Shown one piece after another: positions 32,826 to 46,571 of a stretch of DNA of 64,000 bases; the stretch's first letter is position 1, and each line of letters starts with the position of its first letter. The notes below the pieces were generated by a model. It worked only from the letters and a program-made list of their open reading frames with translations. It searched no databases and was not told the origin of the DNA. The position numbers and the translations under genes were made by a program. This DNA comes from Microplitis mediator. Lineage: Eukaryota; Arthropoda; Insecta; Hymenoptera; Braconidae. The stretch covers positions 18,395,774-18,459,773 of the forward strand of contig NC_079978.1 in the NCBI RefSeq assembly GCF_029852145.1, written 5' to 3'.

Positions 32826-33535
32826 TAACTTCCCGCTAAGAAAATTGAAAATTTTCAAAAATTCGGGAAGTTATTGGTTTCGGTCTGATTTGCAAAAACC
32901 AAATTTCTAGCAGATTTTGACGTTTTGAGGTTCTAGGAAGCTATCCTGACTAATTTCACGATGATGTCTGAGTGTATGTATGTGTGTACGTACGTACGTA
33001 CGTACCTATGTATGTATGTAAATATTCATAACTCTTGAACGGATGAACCGATTTTGATCTTGGAGGTGTCGGTAGGGTGCGTTCAGAGATATTTCAAAAA
33101 TAAAATTTTTTCGAAAATGTTTTATTTGGATAACTTTTAATTTGCTCGATGGATTGATTCCAAAATCTAATCAGCTCTAAAACTCTATAAGCCGCGTCGA
33201 ATGCCACCTCAACCATCAAAATCGGTTCATTCGTTCAAGAGAAACCGTTGACGAAAGAATTCAAAAAAAAATTTTTTTTTGGTTTTTTCGAAATTTTTAA
33301 AAAACGACTCGATAAATCGATTTCAAAATTTGATTAGCTTTAGAACGTGATAAAACACGTCGATTGCCGCCTCAACCTTCAAAATCGGTTCATTCGTTCG
33401 CGAGATATCGTGGGAGAAAGAAATGCTAAAAAATGGTTTTTTACAAAACAACGGCATACAAAAGTATTTGCGAGCTCAACGAGCTCGAAAACAGCGGGAA
33501 GTTTTGGCCCGCAGGGTTAACCGATAGACCGATTT
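32826..33535 (+). repeat. AACTTCCCGC dispersed repeat
   Basis: Full-length copy: AACTTCCCGCTAAGAAAATT to AACAGCGGGAAGTTTTGGCC. About 95 bp of the GAGGTGTCATTCGACGCGGC part is deleted at about 33070. Confidence 0.75.
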
Positions 33536-33538
33536 TTA

Positions 33539-34410
<872 letters not shown>

Positions 34411-34456
34411 GTTTAGAAACTGCATAAATATTTTACATAAATTTGATAACGAAATA

Positions 34457-36309
34457 ACCCAGGTAGGAATCGCCAAGGCTGACCATAGGCCGAGCCTTGG
34501 CCCTGTTGTCACTTGCCAAGCTTCGGCAGCTGACCATTGGCCCAAGCCTCGGCCAGGGCTTGGCCCAATGGTTTGATTACGTTAAGCCAAGTCTTGGCAG
34601 CTAACCATTGGCCCAAGTCTAGGCCGAGGCTTGGTCCAATGGTTTCATTTAATTAAGCCGAGCCTTGGGTAGTGACTATTGGCCCGAGCCTCGGCCAGGG
34701 CCAGGCCCTATGTTTTGATTTTTGTTGAATCGAGCCTTGGGTATTGACCATTGGCCCGAGCCTCGGCCAGAGCCAGGCCCGATAGTTTAATTTTTGTCAA
34801 GCCAAGCCTTGGCAGCTGCCCATTGGCCAATGCCTCAGCATGGGTTAAATTTTTATTTAATATTAAAATTATCAACTTTACATGTATCTATATATATGTA
34901 TATAGAGAAGACCAGGGTATAACGGTCTACCGAGTATACGATTAATATCAAGAGTTGAAATTTTCTAAAAAGTAAAATTATTTCATATACAATAATTTTC
35001 ATTTAATTAGTTATTGCTATGTACAAAACTTTAGTTAACATGAAATTTTTATTTTTGGCGGGCAAAATGGGGTATCCTTTAGAAAAGTTGAAAAAAAAAT
35101 TTCTGAAAGTTGATCAAATTTCATTAAATTCAAATTTTTTATATGTAATATACATAAAGAAAAATTACAGTTCACATCATTGGTGGATACGAAGGCAAAA
35201 AAAATTTTTTTAGGTGTAATAAATCGTTTCCCCTCGATTAGCTTAATTACTAATTGTTATTTAATAAAAAAAATACAAATCTATATTTTTTATTTGTCAT
35301 TATTGTGAACCCGAAAAACGTGTTTTTTGATTTTTTAGACTACAGATTATTTTGCATTATTTCAAAAATTTTATCAATTAAAAAATAAAATATTATTTTC
35401 GAATATTTTTAGTGGCCGAATTTGCCCCAGCTATAGAGAATCAGCCGAAAAATGAATTAATATATCAAATTTTTTTAAATTTAACGATAAAAATATGAAA
35501 GAATCATTTATTCAGAATTTTCGGATGGTCCATTCTGCCCCAGGTGTCATGCGTAGTGCTAAAAATGCGCGAATATATCGGATTTATAGCAATTAGACAA
35601 AAAAAAATTTTTTTTTTTTTTTAAATATTTTAAGGGTACTCCGTTTTGCCTACCCTACCCCCTTTGCCCCCCCCCCCCCTTCACTAATAAAAATACGTCA
35701 TTACTCATCAGAGAATTTCGTTCATTAAATAAAACTACAGTTCACCTCATCTTTACGGTTTAATATTTTTGAATTAAATTGTATTTAAATGATTAACAAG
35801 CAAAAAAATCAAAATTATCTGGACATCAGATTTAGCACAGTGGATAGCGTCCCGGCCTAGTAATCAGAAGGATCTCAGTTCGAACCCCGATAGCCCCCAA
35901 ATAATTTTATTCGTTATTTCCCATTAATTCAGTAATTAGTTAATTACACTCCAATGTAATGTCGATAAAAGAGTGATCAAACTTTTTTTTAATTATATTT
36001 ATTAATTTAAATAATAATATTTTAGATCGAGCATTGGGTGAGCCTTAAATTTTTTGCTTTCCGAGGTTTGGCCGAGGCTTGATTTTTTGTTTCCCAAGCC
36101 TTGGCCAAGACTCAATTTTTCGTTTCCCAAGACTCGGCCGAGGCTTGATATTTTGTTCCCCAAGGCTGGGGACATGGCTATCATCCAAGGCTTGGACCAA
36201 TCCTTGGCCCAATACTCAGCCAAGGCACGTGCCAAGCCTTGCGTAATCCTAGTGACGCTTGGCCAAGGCTTGGTCCAAACCTTGCCCAGTTGTTCTTTCC
36301 TACCTGGGT
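34457..36309. mobile_element. TA-flanked TIR element, ACCCAGGTAGGAA family, with GGCCAAG arrays and a tRNA-like module
   Basis: Ends ACCCAGGTAGGAA / TTCCTACCTGGGT with TA (34455-34456, 36310-36311). Both subterminal regions (34480-34860, 36030-36300) are arrays of CCAAGGCTTGGCC palindromes. The centre contains an AT-rich GGGG/CCCC-type element (about 34904-35690, CCAGGGTATAACGG ... TTTGCCTACCCTACCCC) and the module at 35830-35900. Confidence 0.8.
35830..35900 (+). pseudogene. tRNA-like module inside a TIR element
   Basis: A box TAGCACAGTGG at 35833-35843 and B box AGTTCGAACCC at 35877-35887, the spacing of a type I tRNA. No paired acceptor stem. Shares GATAGCGTC with 4293-4366, and TAATCAGAAGGA with the inverse of 38216-38275. 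Confidence 0.55.
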
Positions 36310-36311
36310 TA

Positions 36312-37565
36312 ATTAGTGTTTATTGTACATTTGATTTTAATTAGTTCAACAAATCATTAATCTAATTGAATGACATAAACGGATTTCATTTTCCATATAT
36401 ATAACTCATGACAGATCAGTTATAAAATCAAAAATTTAACGATAAATTCAATCTCATTAAGCTTGATTAATTTTTATCATATAAATTTGTCCATCACAGC
36501 CCACATTCTGCTTGCCTGTCATCCAATTATTTTAATTGATTATTCATAAAACATTTTATCCTAGTGCATATATACATTCAATCCACTTGTTATCAATTAA
36601 AAAATTTAATTCGACAGTATAATATCTCTATTTCATTAATTTTTTTTTTTTCCATTTACTTTCGGGCTCCCCTTTCTCTCACTAAATTTTTTATCTGTGC
36701 ACACATTTTCGTACTTGAAAAAAAACTATCCTACACGTTTACTAACCATCAAATGAGAAAAAAAATTGACGGGGTTGGCGTAAAAATAGTACCGGAAGTT
36801 TGTCATCCGTTATTGTTGTATTTGTGAAACAAGGATCTGAACATAAAAAGAAAAAAATTCAGTCACAAATATATAAATTCCATTTTTTTCTCTTTTTTTT
36901 TTTCTTGAGTTTTTTTATTGACTGAATCAATAGAACTAAAGAAAACAATTTTTTCCGTATGGCATTTGAACAATTTTTATTTATACATTTTATGTATTCT
37001 CTACCCAATCATATTTTTATATTTATTTTGTAAACTGAAAAAAAAGTTCAATTAACCCATCAGTTATTATTTTACTTGGTTGTACTTACGTACAAAATCA
37101 AGTCCAGATATAGTCAAACACACTCTACTTTATTTTTGAAAGGCAAATTATGATTGGGGAAGAGGGGAGCAAAATGGGCCCCTTCCGTAATAAAAAAAAA
37201 AAATTGATTAATATTTCAAAATAAAAGTAACGATTAAAAATAAAATGAGCGATTGACATGTGCACTTTTGGATTTTCCAACATATTTTCAGTGTATATGG
37301 GTATAGAATTGTAGAATTCTTAACGTGTGAAATATTTAAATATCGTCCAGAGTTATGTTCAAAAAATAAAACATACACTATTGAATACTAAATTCATATA
37401 ATGCACGTGTGATTATCATAATTATTTAAGGAAACTTCAATATACTAAAATTATTTTGATAAGAAGTATAGAGAGTATAGAGATTCTAGTATATGAATAA
37501 AAATGAACGAGTTATATAATACATTGTAAAGGAATTTAATTATAGATAGTTCTATATAATTATTA
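36312..37565. other. AT-rich intronic sequence
   Basis: No gene recognised. A short GGGGAAGAGGGGAGCAAAATG stretch at about 37158 looks like one end of a GGGG/CCCC-type element without a partner. Confidence 0.4.
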
Positions 37566-39169
37566 GGGTGCGTCATTTCGAAGTAACATTTTTTTTTTTC
37601 TAAGTGCATGTGGAAAAAATCATAGTTCAACACAAAAAAAAAATTTTCGAGCAAGAAAAAAAATTCTACGTCGATTACAGACCTAGCTTATTGAATACTT
37701 CGATTTCCCATTTAAATAACACAGGAAAATTTTTTTTTTTTAATTTGAATATTTTTAACTCGTTAACAAATCAATAAATCGAATAGACTAATACGTATTT
37801 TTGTAGGAAATTGAACGCTCTACAAAAAAGGTTTCTTATCATTTTTTGATAAATCCATCTGTTCGAAAGTTATTACCCAGAGAGGAAAGTACCACGGGCC
37901 CAGGCTTGGCCCAGACTTGGCCCAACTTTGTAGAACCTTGGGCCAGGCTTGTAAACCAGTCTTGGTTCAGCCTTGGTAGAAGCCTGGAATGATAATCTCG
38001 GGCCAAGCCTGGTTGCCAGACCTGGCCCATGCTTGGTTACCAGACCTGGCCCATGCTTGGTTGCCAGACCTGGCCCAGGCTTCCAGGAAACGAATAAATT
38101 TAATTAAAAAAAATTTATTATTATTAACCTTGTAGAATTCATGATCATTAACGTTTTAATGATCTAAGGGAGGTAAATGATGTGAAAAAAACTCGGTGGA
38201 AATTCTGCTGGACTCTGGGCGCGAACTGCCGTCCTTCTGATTACTGGGTCCGAACGATAGCTACTGGACGAACCTACTAACGTTGAACTGGTACATTTAT
38301 ATGATCTACTTATATAAACCATAGGTATATCCAAACTTGGGTAATCCTACCTTGGCCCAAGTCTGGGTTGCCATTGGACGGCCAAGGCTAGGTTACCCAG
38401 TCTTGGCCCAAGCCCAGGTAATCATTGTAACGACCAAGGCTAGGTTACCCAGTCCTGGCCCAAGCCTGGCTTGCCATTGGATGGCCAAGGCTAGGTTACC
38501 CAGTCTTGGCCCAAGTCTGGGTTGCCATTGGACGGCCAAGGCTAGGTTACCCAGTCTTGGCCCAAGTCTGGGTTGCCATTGGACGGCCAAGGCTAGGTTA
38601 CCCAGTCTTAGCCCAAGCCCGGGTAATCATTGTAACGGCCAAGGCTAGGTTACCCAGTCCTGGCCCAAGCCTGGCTTGCCATTGGATAGCCAAGGCTAGG
38701 TTACCCAGTCTTGGCCCAAGCCCGGGTAATCATTGTAACGGCCAAGGCTAGGTTACCCAGTCCTGGCCCAAGCCTGGGCCAATTTAGGTGTGCCAAAGCT
38801 AGGTTCCCCAGTGCTGGGCCAAGTAGGGGCCCGTTGTTCAACTCTGGCAGCTTCTGTATGGGTAGAGCTCGAAGTAAAGTTGGAGATCTTTTTACTTTTC
38901 CGGCGAAACTATCAGACTTATCGAAAAATGTTATAGAGTCTTTTGTGTTGACAATTTTATTCTCGAAAAATTATTATCAGTAAAGTTTTTTCAAATTCCG
39001 CATTATTTTTTTGCGCGAAAATTTTTTTTGTGTTGAACTATGATTTTTTCCACATGCGCTTAAAAAAAAAAGGAAAAGTCAAGTGACCTTGACAGGTCCG
39101 TTATAAAGCACAACCTCGCCGCTTCGCGTTCGAGGCGTGCAAAAAAATGTTGCTCCAAAATGACGCACC
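37566..39169. mobile_element. TA-flanked TIR element, GGGTGCGTCATTT family
   Basis: Left GGGTGCGTCATTTCGAAG and right AAAATGACGCACC, TA at 37564-37565 and 39170-39171. An inner inverted pair (AGTTCAACACAAAAAAA at about 37625, TTTTTTTGTGTTGAACT at about 39030) extends the arms. The centre holds GGCCAAGG arrays (37890-38090, 38330-38870) and a tRNA-like module (38216-38275). No transposase. Confidence 0.8.
38216..38275 (-). pseudogene. tRNA-like module inside a TIR element
   Basis: Minus strand GCAGTTCGCGCCC resembles a B box; the A-box region (CAGTAGCTATCG) is degenerate. Related to 35830-35900 through TAATCAGAAGGA. A more decayed version adjoins the repeat at about 31900-31990. Confidence 0.4.
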
Positions 39170-39391
39170 TAATAATTATAGATAATTATATAGAGCCATT
39201 TCCCTTATACAATTATACGTAATTATTTATAATTTTTTTTACCCGGATGTCTTATCAAAATACATCGTTGCCGGCTAACAAATAATTGCGAGCAATTAAC
39301 AGGTACAATTTTCCATATGATAATTTTTAAATAATTTAATGACAAAAATAATTTTTAAATGTTTTTTATTAATGCATGTTTAAATTCTTTA

Positions 39392-40444
39392 CACGGAAAG
39401 AAAATTATGGCAGCGGTTCCCACAATTTTGTGAAATTTTTTCCTATACCATCATAGGAATTACGACCATAAATTATGGGAGCGGTTCCTATAATTATAGG
39501 AATGTTTCCCATAATTATAGGAATAGTTCCTATAATTATGGGAATGATACCCATAACACTATAGGAATGATTCCTATAATTATAGGAATGTTTCCCATAA
39601 TTATAGGAATAGTTCCTATAATTATGGGAATGATACCCATAACACTATAGGAATGATTCCTATAATTATAGGAATGGTTCCTATAATTTATAGGAATACT
39701 TTCTATAATATTATGGGAATCATTCCTATAATTTATGGGAATGGTTCCTATAATTTATAGGAACCATTCCCATAAATTATAGGAACCATTCCCATAATAT
39801 TATGGGAATGGTTCCTATAATAGTATGGGAACTATTCCCATAATATTACGGGAATGATTCCCATAATGCAATTGGAATGGTTCCTATACCATTATGGGAA
39901 TCATTCCCATAATATTATGGGAATAGTTCCCATACTATTATAGGAACCATTCCTATAATATTATGGGAATGCTTCCCATATTATCATGAAAAAATTATTT
40001 TAAAGAAGTGTGGTAATCACTTCTACAATACACAGAAATATTATTAAACATAAAAACAAAAATTCAAACATTGAAAAAAAAAATCGTATTTGGCAAAAAA
40101 ACATTAAAATTTTTAACAAGAATTTTTTGTCAGCACAAAACATTCAAGAAAATTCAAATTTTGGGAAATTTCTACACTATTGTGCAAAAAAAAAATTTTA
40201 TGATATTATAGGGATGGTTCCCATAACATTATGGGAATAGTTCCCATAATATTATAGGAATAGTTCCTATACCAATATGGGAACCATTCCCATAATGGTA
40301 TGGGAACTATTCTCATACTATTATGGGAAAGGTTCCCATAATATATGGGAACCATCCCTATAGTAGTATAGGTACTATTCCCATACCATTATGGGAACCA
40401 TTCCCATAATGCACAGCAAAACTTCCCATAATTTTCTTTCCGTG
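39392..40444. mobile_element. CACGGAAAGAAAATTATGG element of palindromic minisatellite
   Basis: Perfect ends CACGGAAAGAAAATTATGG / CCATAATTTTCTTTCCGTG with TA (39390-39391, 40445-40446). Arms are tandem ATGGGAACCATTCCCAT-type units. The core at about 39990-40205 is non-repetitive and nearly identical, inverted, to 54870-55085. The 76-codon frame over the core starts at GTG and is not regarded as a gene. Confidence 0.88.
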
Positions 40445-40446
40445 TA

Positions 40447-41287
40447 CAGCTAATAATTACATAATTAAAATAATAATAACAATAATTGATAAAAGATTAA
40501 AAATAACTGGAATAAAGTAACGTTAATAGTATATTAAGTACGAGCAAATTGAGCTGAAATTTGACGATAAATTTATATCCAAAATCGCCGTAATATATTA
40601 AATTTTCTTCTAACACCAATTTTCTGTTCCAACAGAATTTTATATCATTTTACCTGAATTTTTTTTATAAATTTATAAATATGAAAAAAAAAAAAAATGT
40701 TAAAACTTATCTACAGAATTGTTAAATATTTAAATTATTTACGAGTAAATAATATTTTGATGACCTCCAGAGTTCTGTTCGAAGAAGGAAACATGTGTTG
40801 ACATACATATACTTAATGTGCATACATAGTAATTACGAGAACGTCCATATCTTATCGAAAGTTAACAATATGTCGCATAAGTTGGCTGGGCAGTTTTTTA
40901 CTCTAAAAATTGTTTCTACACAATAAGTAACCAGTTAATGAAAAATCTTTGACACTTCTAATAAGACCTACGACGTAAGAGAAATTAAATCAATTTATGT
41001 TTTGATAGAATACTTCGCTATCGACTTTTTCTCTTTAATTTAATTAAGCAAGGGCTCTGTACGATCATTTCTTCCATAGTTAAAAACTATTGCAGACAAA
41101 ATCTTTTTACTCTAATAATATTAGATATCTCATGAACTGTTGTACCAACACTATTATTAACTTTGATATGTAATGATTTAATTGATCATAAAAACACTAA
41201 CTTAGGGAAAAACGAATCATATATGGCCATATATAGTCATATATAACGATATAGTTCATATATACCCGAAATGATTTGATATATCGC
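40447..41287. other. AT-rich intronic sequence
   Basis: No gene seen. From about 41215 a field of ATATATGGCCATATA-like palindromes begins; it is the target of three element insertions and resumes at 43751-43900. Confidence 0.45.
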
Positions 41288-41289
41288 TA

Positions 41290-42077
41290 CACGGAAAGAA
41301 AATTATGGCAGCGGTTCCCATAATTTTGTGAAATTTTTTCCTATACCAACATAGGAATTACGACCATAAATTATGGGAGCGGTTCCTATAATTATAAGAA
41401 TGTTTCCCATAATTATAGGAATAGTTCCTATAATTATGGGAATGATACTCATAACACTATAGGAATGATTCCCATAATATTATGGGAATAGTTCCCATAC
41501 CTATACCAATATGGGAACCATTCCCATAATGGTATGGGAACTATTCTCATACTATTATGGGGATGGTTCCCATAATATATGGGAACCATCCCTATAGTAG
41601 TATAGGTACCTGATGAAAAAAGATTTTATACAATTGTATAGAATTATATATCAATTATATATGGACTATATATAATTATATATAGACTATATATAATTGG
41701 ATAGAAAAAATGGCCCGATCCAATTGTATACAATTTGTATAGAAAATTGTATACAATCTATACAAATTGTATACAATTCTATATAATTACAACAATTCTA
41801 TACAATTCTATATATTGCAATTATATAGAAATGTATATAATTATATAGAATTGTATATAATTTGTATAAAATTGTATATAATTATATAGACTTGTATACA
41901 ACTTGTGTAGAATCGTATACAATTTCTATACAGTTATATACAATTGGATCGGGCCATTTTTTGTATATAATTTTATACAATTGTATAAAATCTTTTTTCA
42001 TCGGGTATTATTCCCATACCATTATGGGAACCATTCCCATAATGCATAGCAAAACTTCCCATAATTTTCTTTCCGTG
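41290..42077. mobile_element. CACGGAAAGAAAATTATGG element, shorter copy with a nested element
   Basis: Same ends as 39392-40444, TA at 41288-41289 and 42078-42079. The centre including the conserved core is deleted, and a 397-bp element is inserted at 41609-42005. This copy has the same orientation as 39392-40444. Confidence 0.88.
41609..42005. mobile_element. 397-bp TIR element, CCYGATGAAAAAAGATTTTA family
   Basis: Ends CCTGATGAAAAAAGATTTTA and TAAAATCTTTTTTCATCGGG, TA on both sides (41607-41608, 42006-42007). The sister element at 40361-40385 shows the empty site (ATAGGTACTATTCCC). Nearly the whole element is built of TATACAATTGTATA-like palindromes around a TTGGATCGGGCC motif. Confidence 0.88.
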
Positions 42078-42086
42078 TATAATGTA

Positions 42087-42832
42087 GGGGAGGATGGGGC
42101 AGAGCGGCCCCCCTAAGCCAATTATTACTTTTTGTGGCTTTGAACCATAAGATCACTTTACTTTTGTCCTATTTCGAACAAATTTATGGACATTTTGCCA
42201 AAATTCTGAAAAAAAAAATTTTTTTTGTGGGGCAGAGCGGCCCCCTCCAAAAAATGATAAAAAAATTTTTTTTTTCGTTTTTTTGTTTTTTTAAATTGTT
42301 TTCATCATTAAGAATGTATTTCTTTCTCTTGACAACTATTTTTGGTTTTATGTTGCTCAAAAAAAATTTTTTTAGGTGTAATAAATCGTTCACTATCGAT
42401 TACCTTAATTACTAATTGTTATTTAATAAAAAAAAAAAAACAATTCTATAGTTTTACTTTATTTCAAAAATTTATCAACTAAAAAAAAAATCTTATTTTT
42501 AGAAATTTTTAATGACCAAATTTGCCTCTTACATAGAGAAACGGCGGAAAAATATGAAAAAATAATTTTTCTGGAAGTTTCGGCTGGTCCATTTTGCTCC
42601 AGGTTTTATGCGTAGGGCTAGAAATGTGGAATTATAATAATTTTTTTTTAATTTGACGATAAAAATATGAAAAAATCACTTTTTCGAAATTTTGGCTTGT
42701 TCATTTTGCCCCAAATGTCATGCGTAGGGGTAAAAATGCGCAAACATATCGGATTTATAGTAATTAGCCGAAAAAAAAAAAATTTATTTTTTGATCAAAA
42801 TTTCAGGGGGGCCGCTCTGCCCCACCCTCCCC
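42087..42832. mobile_element. TA-flanked TIR element, GGGGAGGATGGGGCAGAGCGG type
   Basis: Inverted ends GGGGAGGATGGGGCAGAGCG / CGCTCTGCCCCACCCTCCCC, TA at 42085-42086 and 42833-42834. Homologous interior to 4989-5381 and 13276-13896 (TTTTGCCCCA and TGCGTAGGG motifs). Confidence 0.85.
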
Positions 42833-42868
42833 TACGTCATATATGACTATGAATGACCATATATACTA

Positions 42869-43750
42869 GGGTGGGCCGAAAATCCGCTTTTTTTAAATTT
42901 TCACTATTAATACCGAAAATATTTTTCTTTGTACAAAAAAAAAATTTTTCGGAAAACAAAAAAAATTTTAGGTCGTTATCTTAGGCTCGCCAAATCCCGC
43001 TAAAGTTAGAAGTTGTTTAAAATTTATTTACAACTTATTTTAATCGGAAATTTAATTTTCTACAAAAAAGGTCCTATAATAAAATTACGTAAAGTTGATA
43101 ATTACTGAGATAGTTGCAATTTTGCTTTAAAAAATGAAAATTTTCAAGATATTATTACTTTTTTAAGGTAAAAAATAAATTTTATCGTAAAAGTTTCATA
43201 GGAAATTCAATATTATACAAAACAGACCTAATAAAAATTTATTCAAAGTTGATAGTTACAAAGATCATAGCGATTCTTGGTGAAAGCCACCAAATAACGA
43301 GAAATGTGACTATCTAAACATAAAACTGCCGGTTTCTGAATAACTATAAATTCAAAGTTTTTACCAGAAGGCCAATTCTGTGAGAAATTTGAGTTTCCAT
43401 GAAATTTATATAATAAAATTCATATTTTACCCTGAAAAATTGATAATGTCTTAAAAAATTATATTTTTTAGAACAAAATTGCAATTATCTCAGTTATTAT
43501 CATCTTTACGTAAATTTATTATAGGACCTTTTTTCTAGAGAGTTAAATTTACGATCAAAATAAGTTGAAAAAAAAATTTTAAACAACTTCTAACTTTAGC
43601 GGGATTTGGCTAGCCTAAGATATCGACCTAAAATTTTTTTTGTTTTCCGAATAATTTTTTTTGTTTTCCGAAAAATTTTTTTTTTGTACAAAAAAAAATA
43701 TTTTTGGTATTATTAATGAAAATTAAAAAAAAGCGTATTTTCGGCCCACC
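42869..43750. mobile_element. TA-flanked foldback element, GGGTGGGCCGAAAAT family
   Basis: Long inverted arms (GGGTGGGCCGAAAAT...; inner landmark CTAACTTTAGCGGGATTTGG at about 43595, inverse at about 42985), TA at 42867-42868 and 43751-43752. AT-rich interior without a frame. Confidence 0.85.
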
Positions 43751-43752
43751 CT

Positions 43753-45136
43753 AATATATACCCATATATGGTTATATATCAGAGTACACCATTTACTTGT
43801 TTTCGTCTAGGTAATTATATATGGCCATACATGACCAAAACATATCTAGCTATATATGGGCACATATAGTTTTCAAGTATTTCTATATATGGTTAGAGAA
43901 TTATAATAATGTAATTTTATGGCCATAGAACTTATGTCCCCTGACGGCCATAAGACAAAATAATATACAGAGTGTAAAAAATTGGTAATTATAAATAATG
44001 CAATTTTAACCTTAACAATTTAAAATTAAGATTCATCTGTACAATTCAAAATCAAGTACTTAAATGTCTAAATTTTTAAGTCTTTCATCATAATCAATAT
44101 AATTGGTCTATGTATGTTCATATATGGGCATCTTGAAATAGTCAGAATCGCTTCTTATGACCTCGAAACCTCGAGATCTGATGAAAACTTGATTTTCGGA
44201 AATCGGTCCGAAACCAATAACTTCTTTTTTTTTGAAAATTTTCAATTCTCATAGCGGGAAGTTCAAAAAATAAATAATTACTAAATTCACTTAATGTGTC
44301 GTAAGCAATCTAGGAAATTCCGTCGCCTCACAAATTACATTTTGGACCTTTCAGTATATTTTCCCTAAAAATATACAAATTTATGAATTCAAATCATTTT
44401 TACCCCAACGAAAGATATGAATTGATATTTATATAGGCTTTTTTTTAACAAAACATAGCTTTTAGTCGGATATTTATTTAAATGGGGACCGCAAAAAAAA
44501 ATTTCAAATTACTGTTCATATTAAAAGAAAAAAAAAGTTATCAGTTCGATAGACATTTATTAATTTATTGGTATAAAATATGAAATTAGAGTTTAATTTC
44601 GAAAAAAGTTTAGTAATAATTGACTTCAAATATCAAAATAACAAAAATATAAGTGTAGTTTTATTTGAATGTTATTTTAAAAATAAAAAAAATATAACAT
44701 CTCAAGCCCCTTGATTTCATTTGAAAGCTTACAGTTTAAGCTCGGGAATCTTTCTCCTAAAAATGTTATACAATTCTTTTTCCCTTGAGTTATCTGAATC
44801 GCAAGTATAATAAATAATCGCACTTTTTAGCTTTTACATCTGATAAAGTAAGAGCAAATTATTACCGAGTATTTCAGCTGTATAAGAACAAAAAAAGTAA
44901 ATAAATAGTAATAATTATAATAAATCTGAAATAAATTAGGAAAACTAAAACAAACTCTCAACTTTGAGGTGTTTTGCCGAAATCAAGCTGCTATTCATTC
45001 ATATAAGGAAAATCTATGCAATAAATCAGTCGACACTAAAAACGTAATTTACTGTCATTTATTTTTTGTTACCAATTGTTTTATTTTCCCCAAAGAGAAA
45101 TTTTCTTGAAAATAATTGAGCATTATTTTTAATTTT
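43753..45136. other. AT-rich intronic sequence
   Basis: Remnant of the ATATATGGCCATATA field, then unremarkable DNA. 44134-44252 is a short minus-strand 5' end of the AACTTCCCGC repeat. No gene seen. Confidence 0.45.
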
Positions 45137-46125
45137 TTTAATTTCCCGCTGAGAAAATCGACGATTTTCAAAAAATTCGGGAAGTTATTGGTTTCACCCC
45201 GATTTTCAAAAACCGGGTTTTCATCATATGTCGACATTTGAAGGTGCTAGGATGCTATTCTGACATTTTTAGAGCGATGTCTGTATGTATGTATGTATGT
45301 ATGTATGTGTGTGTGTGTGTGTATGTGTGTGTGTGTGTGTGTGTGTGGATGTAAACCTCTCATATCTTTTTGATGAATGAACCGATTTCGATGGTTCTTG
45401 CGGCATTCGAAAGATATCTTCTGAACTTAGATTTTCAAAAAAATTTTAGACCATTTAGTCACATAAACTCTGAGATATTTAAGAAATACGAAAAAAAAAA
45501 AAATTTTTTTTTTGTTTTTTTTGGATATTGTGAAACTTGTTGGATCGATCAATTCCAAAATCTAATCAGCTCTAGAACTCGATAGAAGCTTTCGATTGCC
45601 ACCAAGAACGTCTCAATCAGATAATCTGTTCAAAAGATATCGTCGACGAAAGAAACAGTAGAAAACGGTTTTTTGCAAATATCGTCGAAACGACTAAACC
45701 AATCACTTCCAAAATTTTATCAGCTCTAGACCTCAATAAAACGCGCTGATTGCCACCTTAACCGTCTTAATCGGATAATCCGTTCAAGAGATATCGTCGA
45801 CGAAAGAATGAAAAAAAATCGTTTTTTTTTCGTTTTTCGTGAATATTTCAGAAACTATCGAATCGATCAATTCCAAAATCTAATCAGCTCTAGAACTCGA
45901 TAAAAGCTTTCGATTGCCACCTTAACCGTCTCAATTGGTTAATTAGTTCGCGGGATATCGTAGGAGAAAGAATTGGTAAAAAACAGTTTAATCGAAAACA
46001 ATGAACACAAACGTATTTTCGAGCTCGAAGAGCTCGAAAATGTATTAACAACAATGTTTACGAGCTCAAGGAGCTCGAAAACAGCGGGAAGTTTTAGGGC
46101 TGGCCCTCAGAGTCAACCGATTTTT
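45137..46125 (+). repeat. AACTTCCCGC dispersed repeat, long variant
   Basis: ATTTCCCGCTGAGAAAATCG at the 5' end and AACAGCGGGAAGTTTTAGGG at the 3' end. Has an internal duplication: the block with GATCAATTCCAAAATCTAAT occurs at 45547 and again at 45867, and a GT/GTAT microsatellite at 45283-45347. Confidence 0.7.
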
Positions 46126-46488
46126 TTTCATCATTTTAAAAAAATTTTGTTTTTGTAAAAAAATCATATGAAATCAATTTATTTTTTTTTCATATCGATT
46201 TACAATATAAGAACTCTCAGTGTCGAATTAGATTCAGATGTATTTCAATAATCAACTTTGAAATATTTGCAATTTTTATAATTTTGAAAATTAATTAACT
46301 TTTAATCATTTTTTAGTCTATTTAATGCCGTAAGATGGACGGCGGAGTCGAATTTGAAATTTCCGAAGTCTGAAAGTGAGATATAATCATGGAAATGGAT
46401 AGGAAAGTCTATGATTATCCTCATCCATCTCCACCATACCTCGTAATTAGACGATTTAAATTTCTTATTCATTATTTCGAAATATTAT

Positions 46489-46506
46489 TATTATTATTAT
46501 TATTAT

Positions 46507-46540
<34 letters not shown>
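46489..46540. repeat. ATT and poly-T simple repeat
   Basis: (ATT)n followed by a run of about 30 T. Confidence 0.9.
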
Positions 46541-46541
<1 letters not shown>

Positions 46542-46571
46542 TACAATTATATCAATTTTTATTTCTTTTTA

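Noticed and set aside
38330..38870. Regular about 60-bp repeats that look array-like (CRISPR-like)
   Set aside because: Spacers are not unique, the repeats degrade gradually, and the context is an insect intron. It is a minisatellite inside a TIR element.
39990..40240. Identical 76-codon frame in two elements (also 54830-55060, minus)
   Set aside because: It starts at GTG, has Lys/Asn-rich low-complexity composition, and runs out into the palindromic minisatellite. Identity reflects recent element spread.
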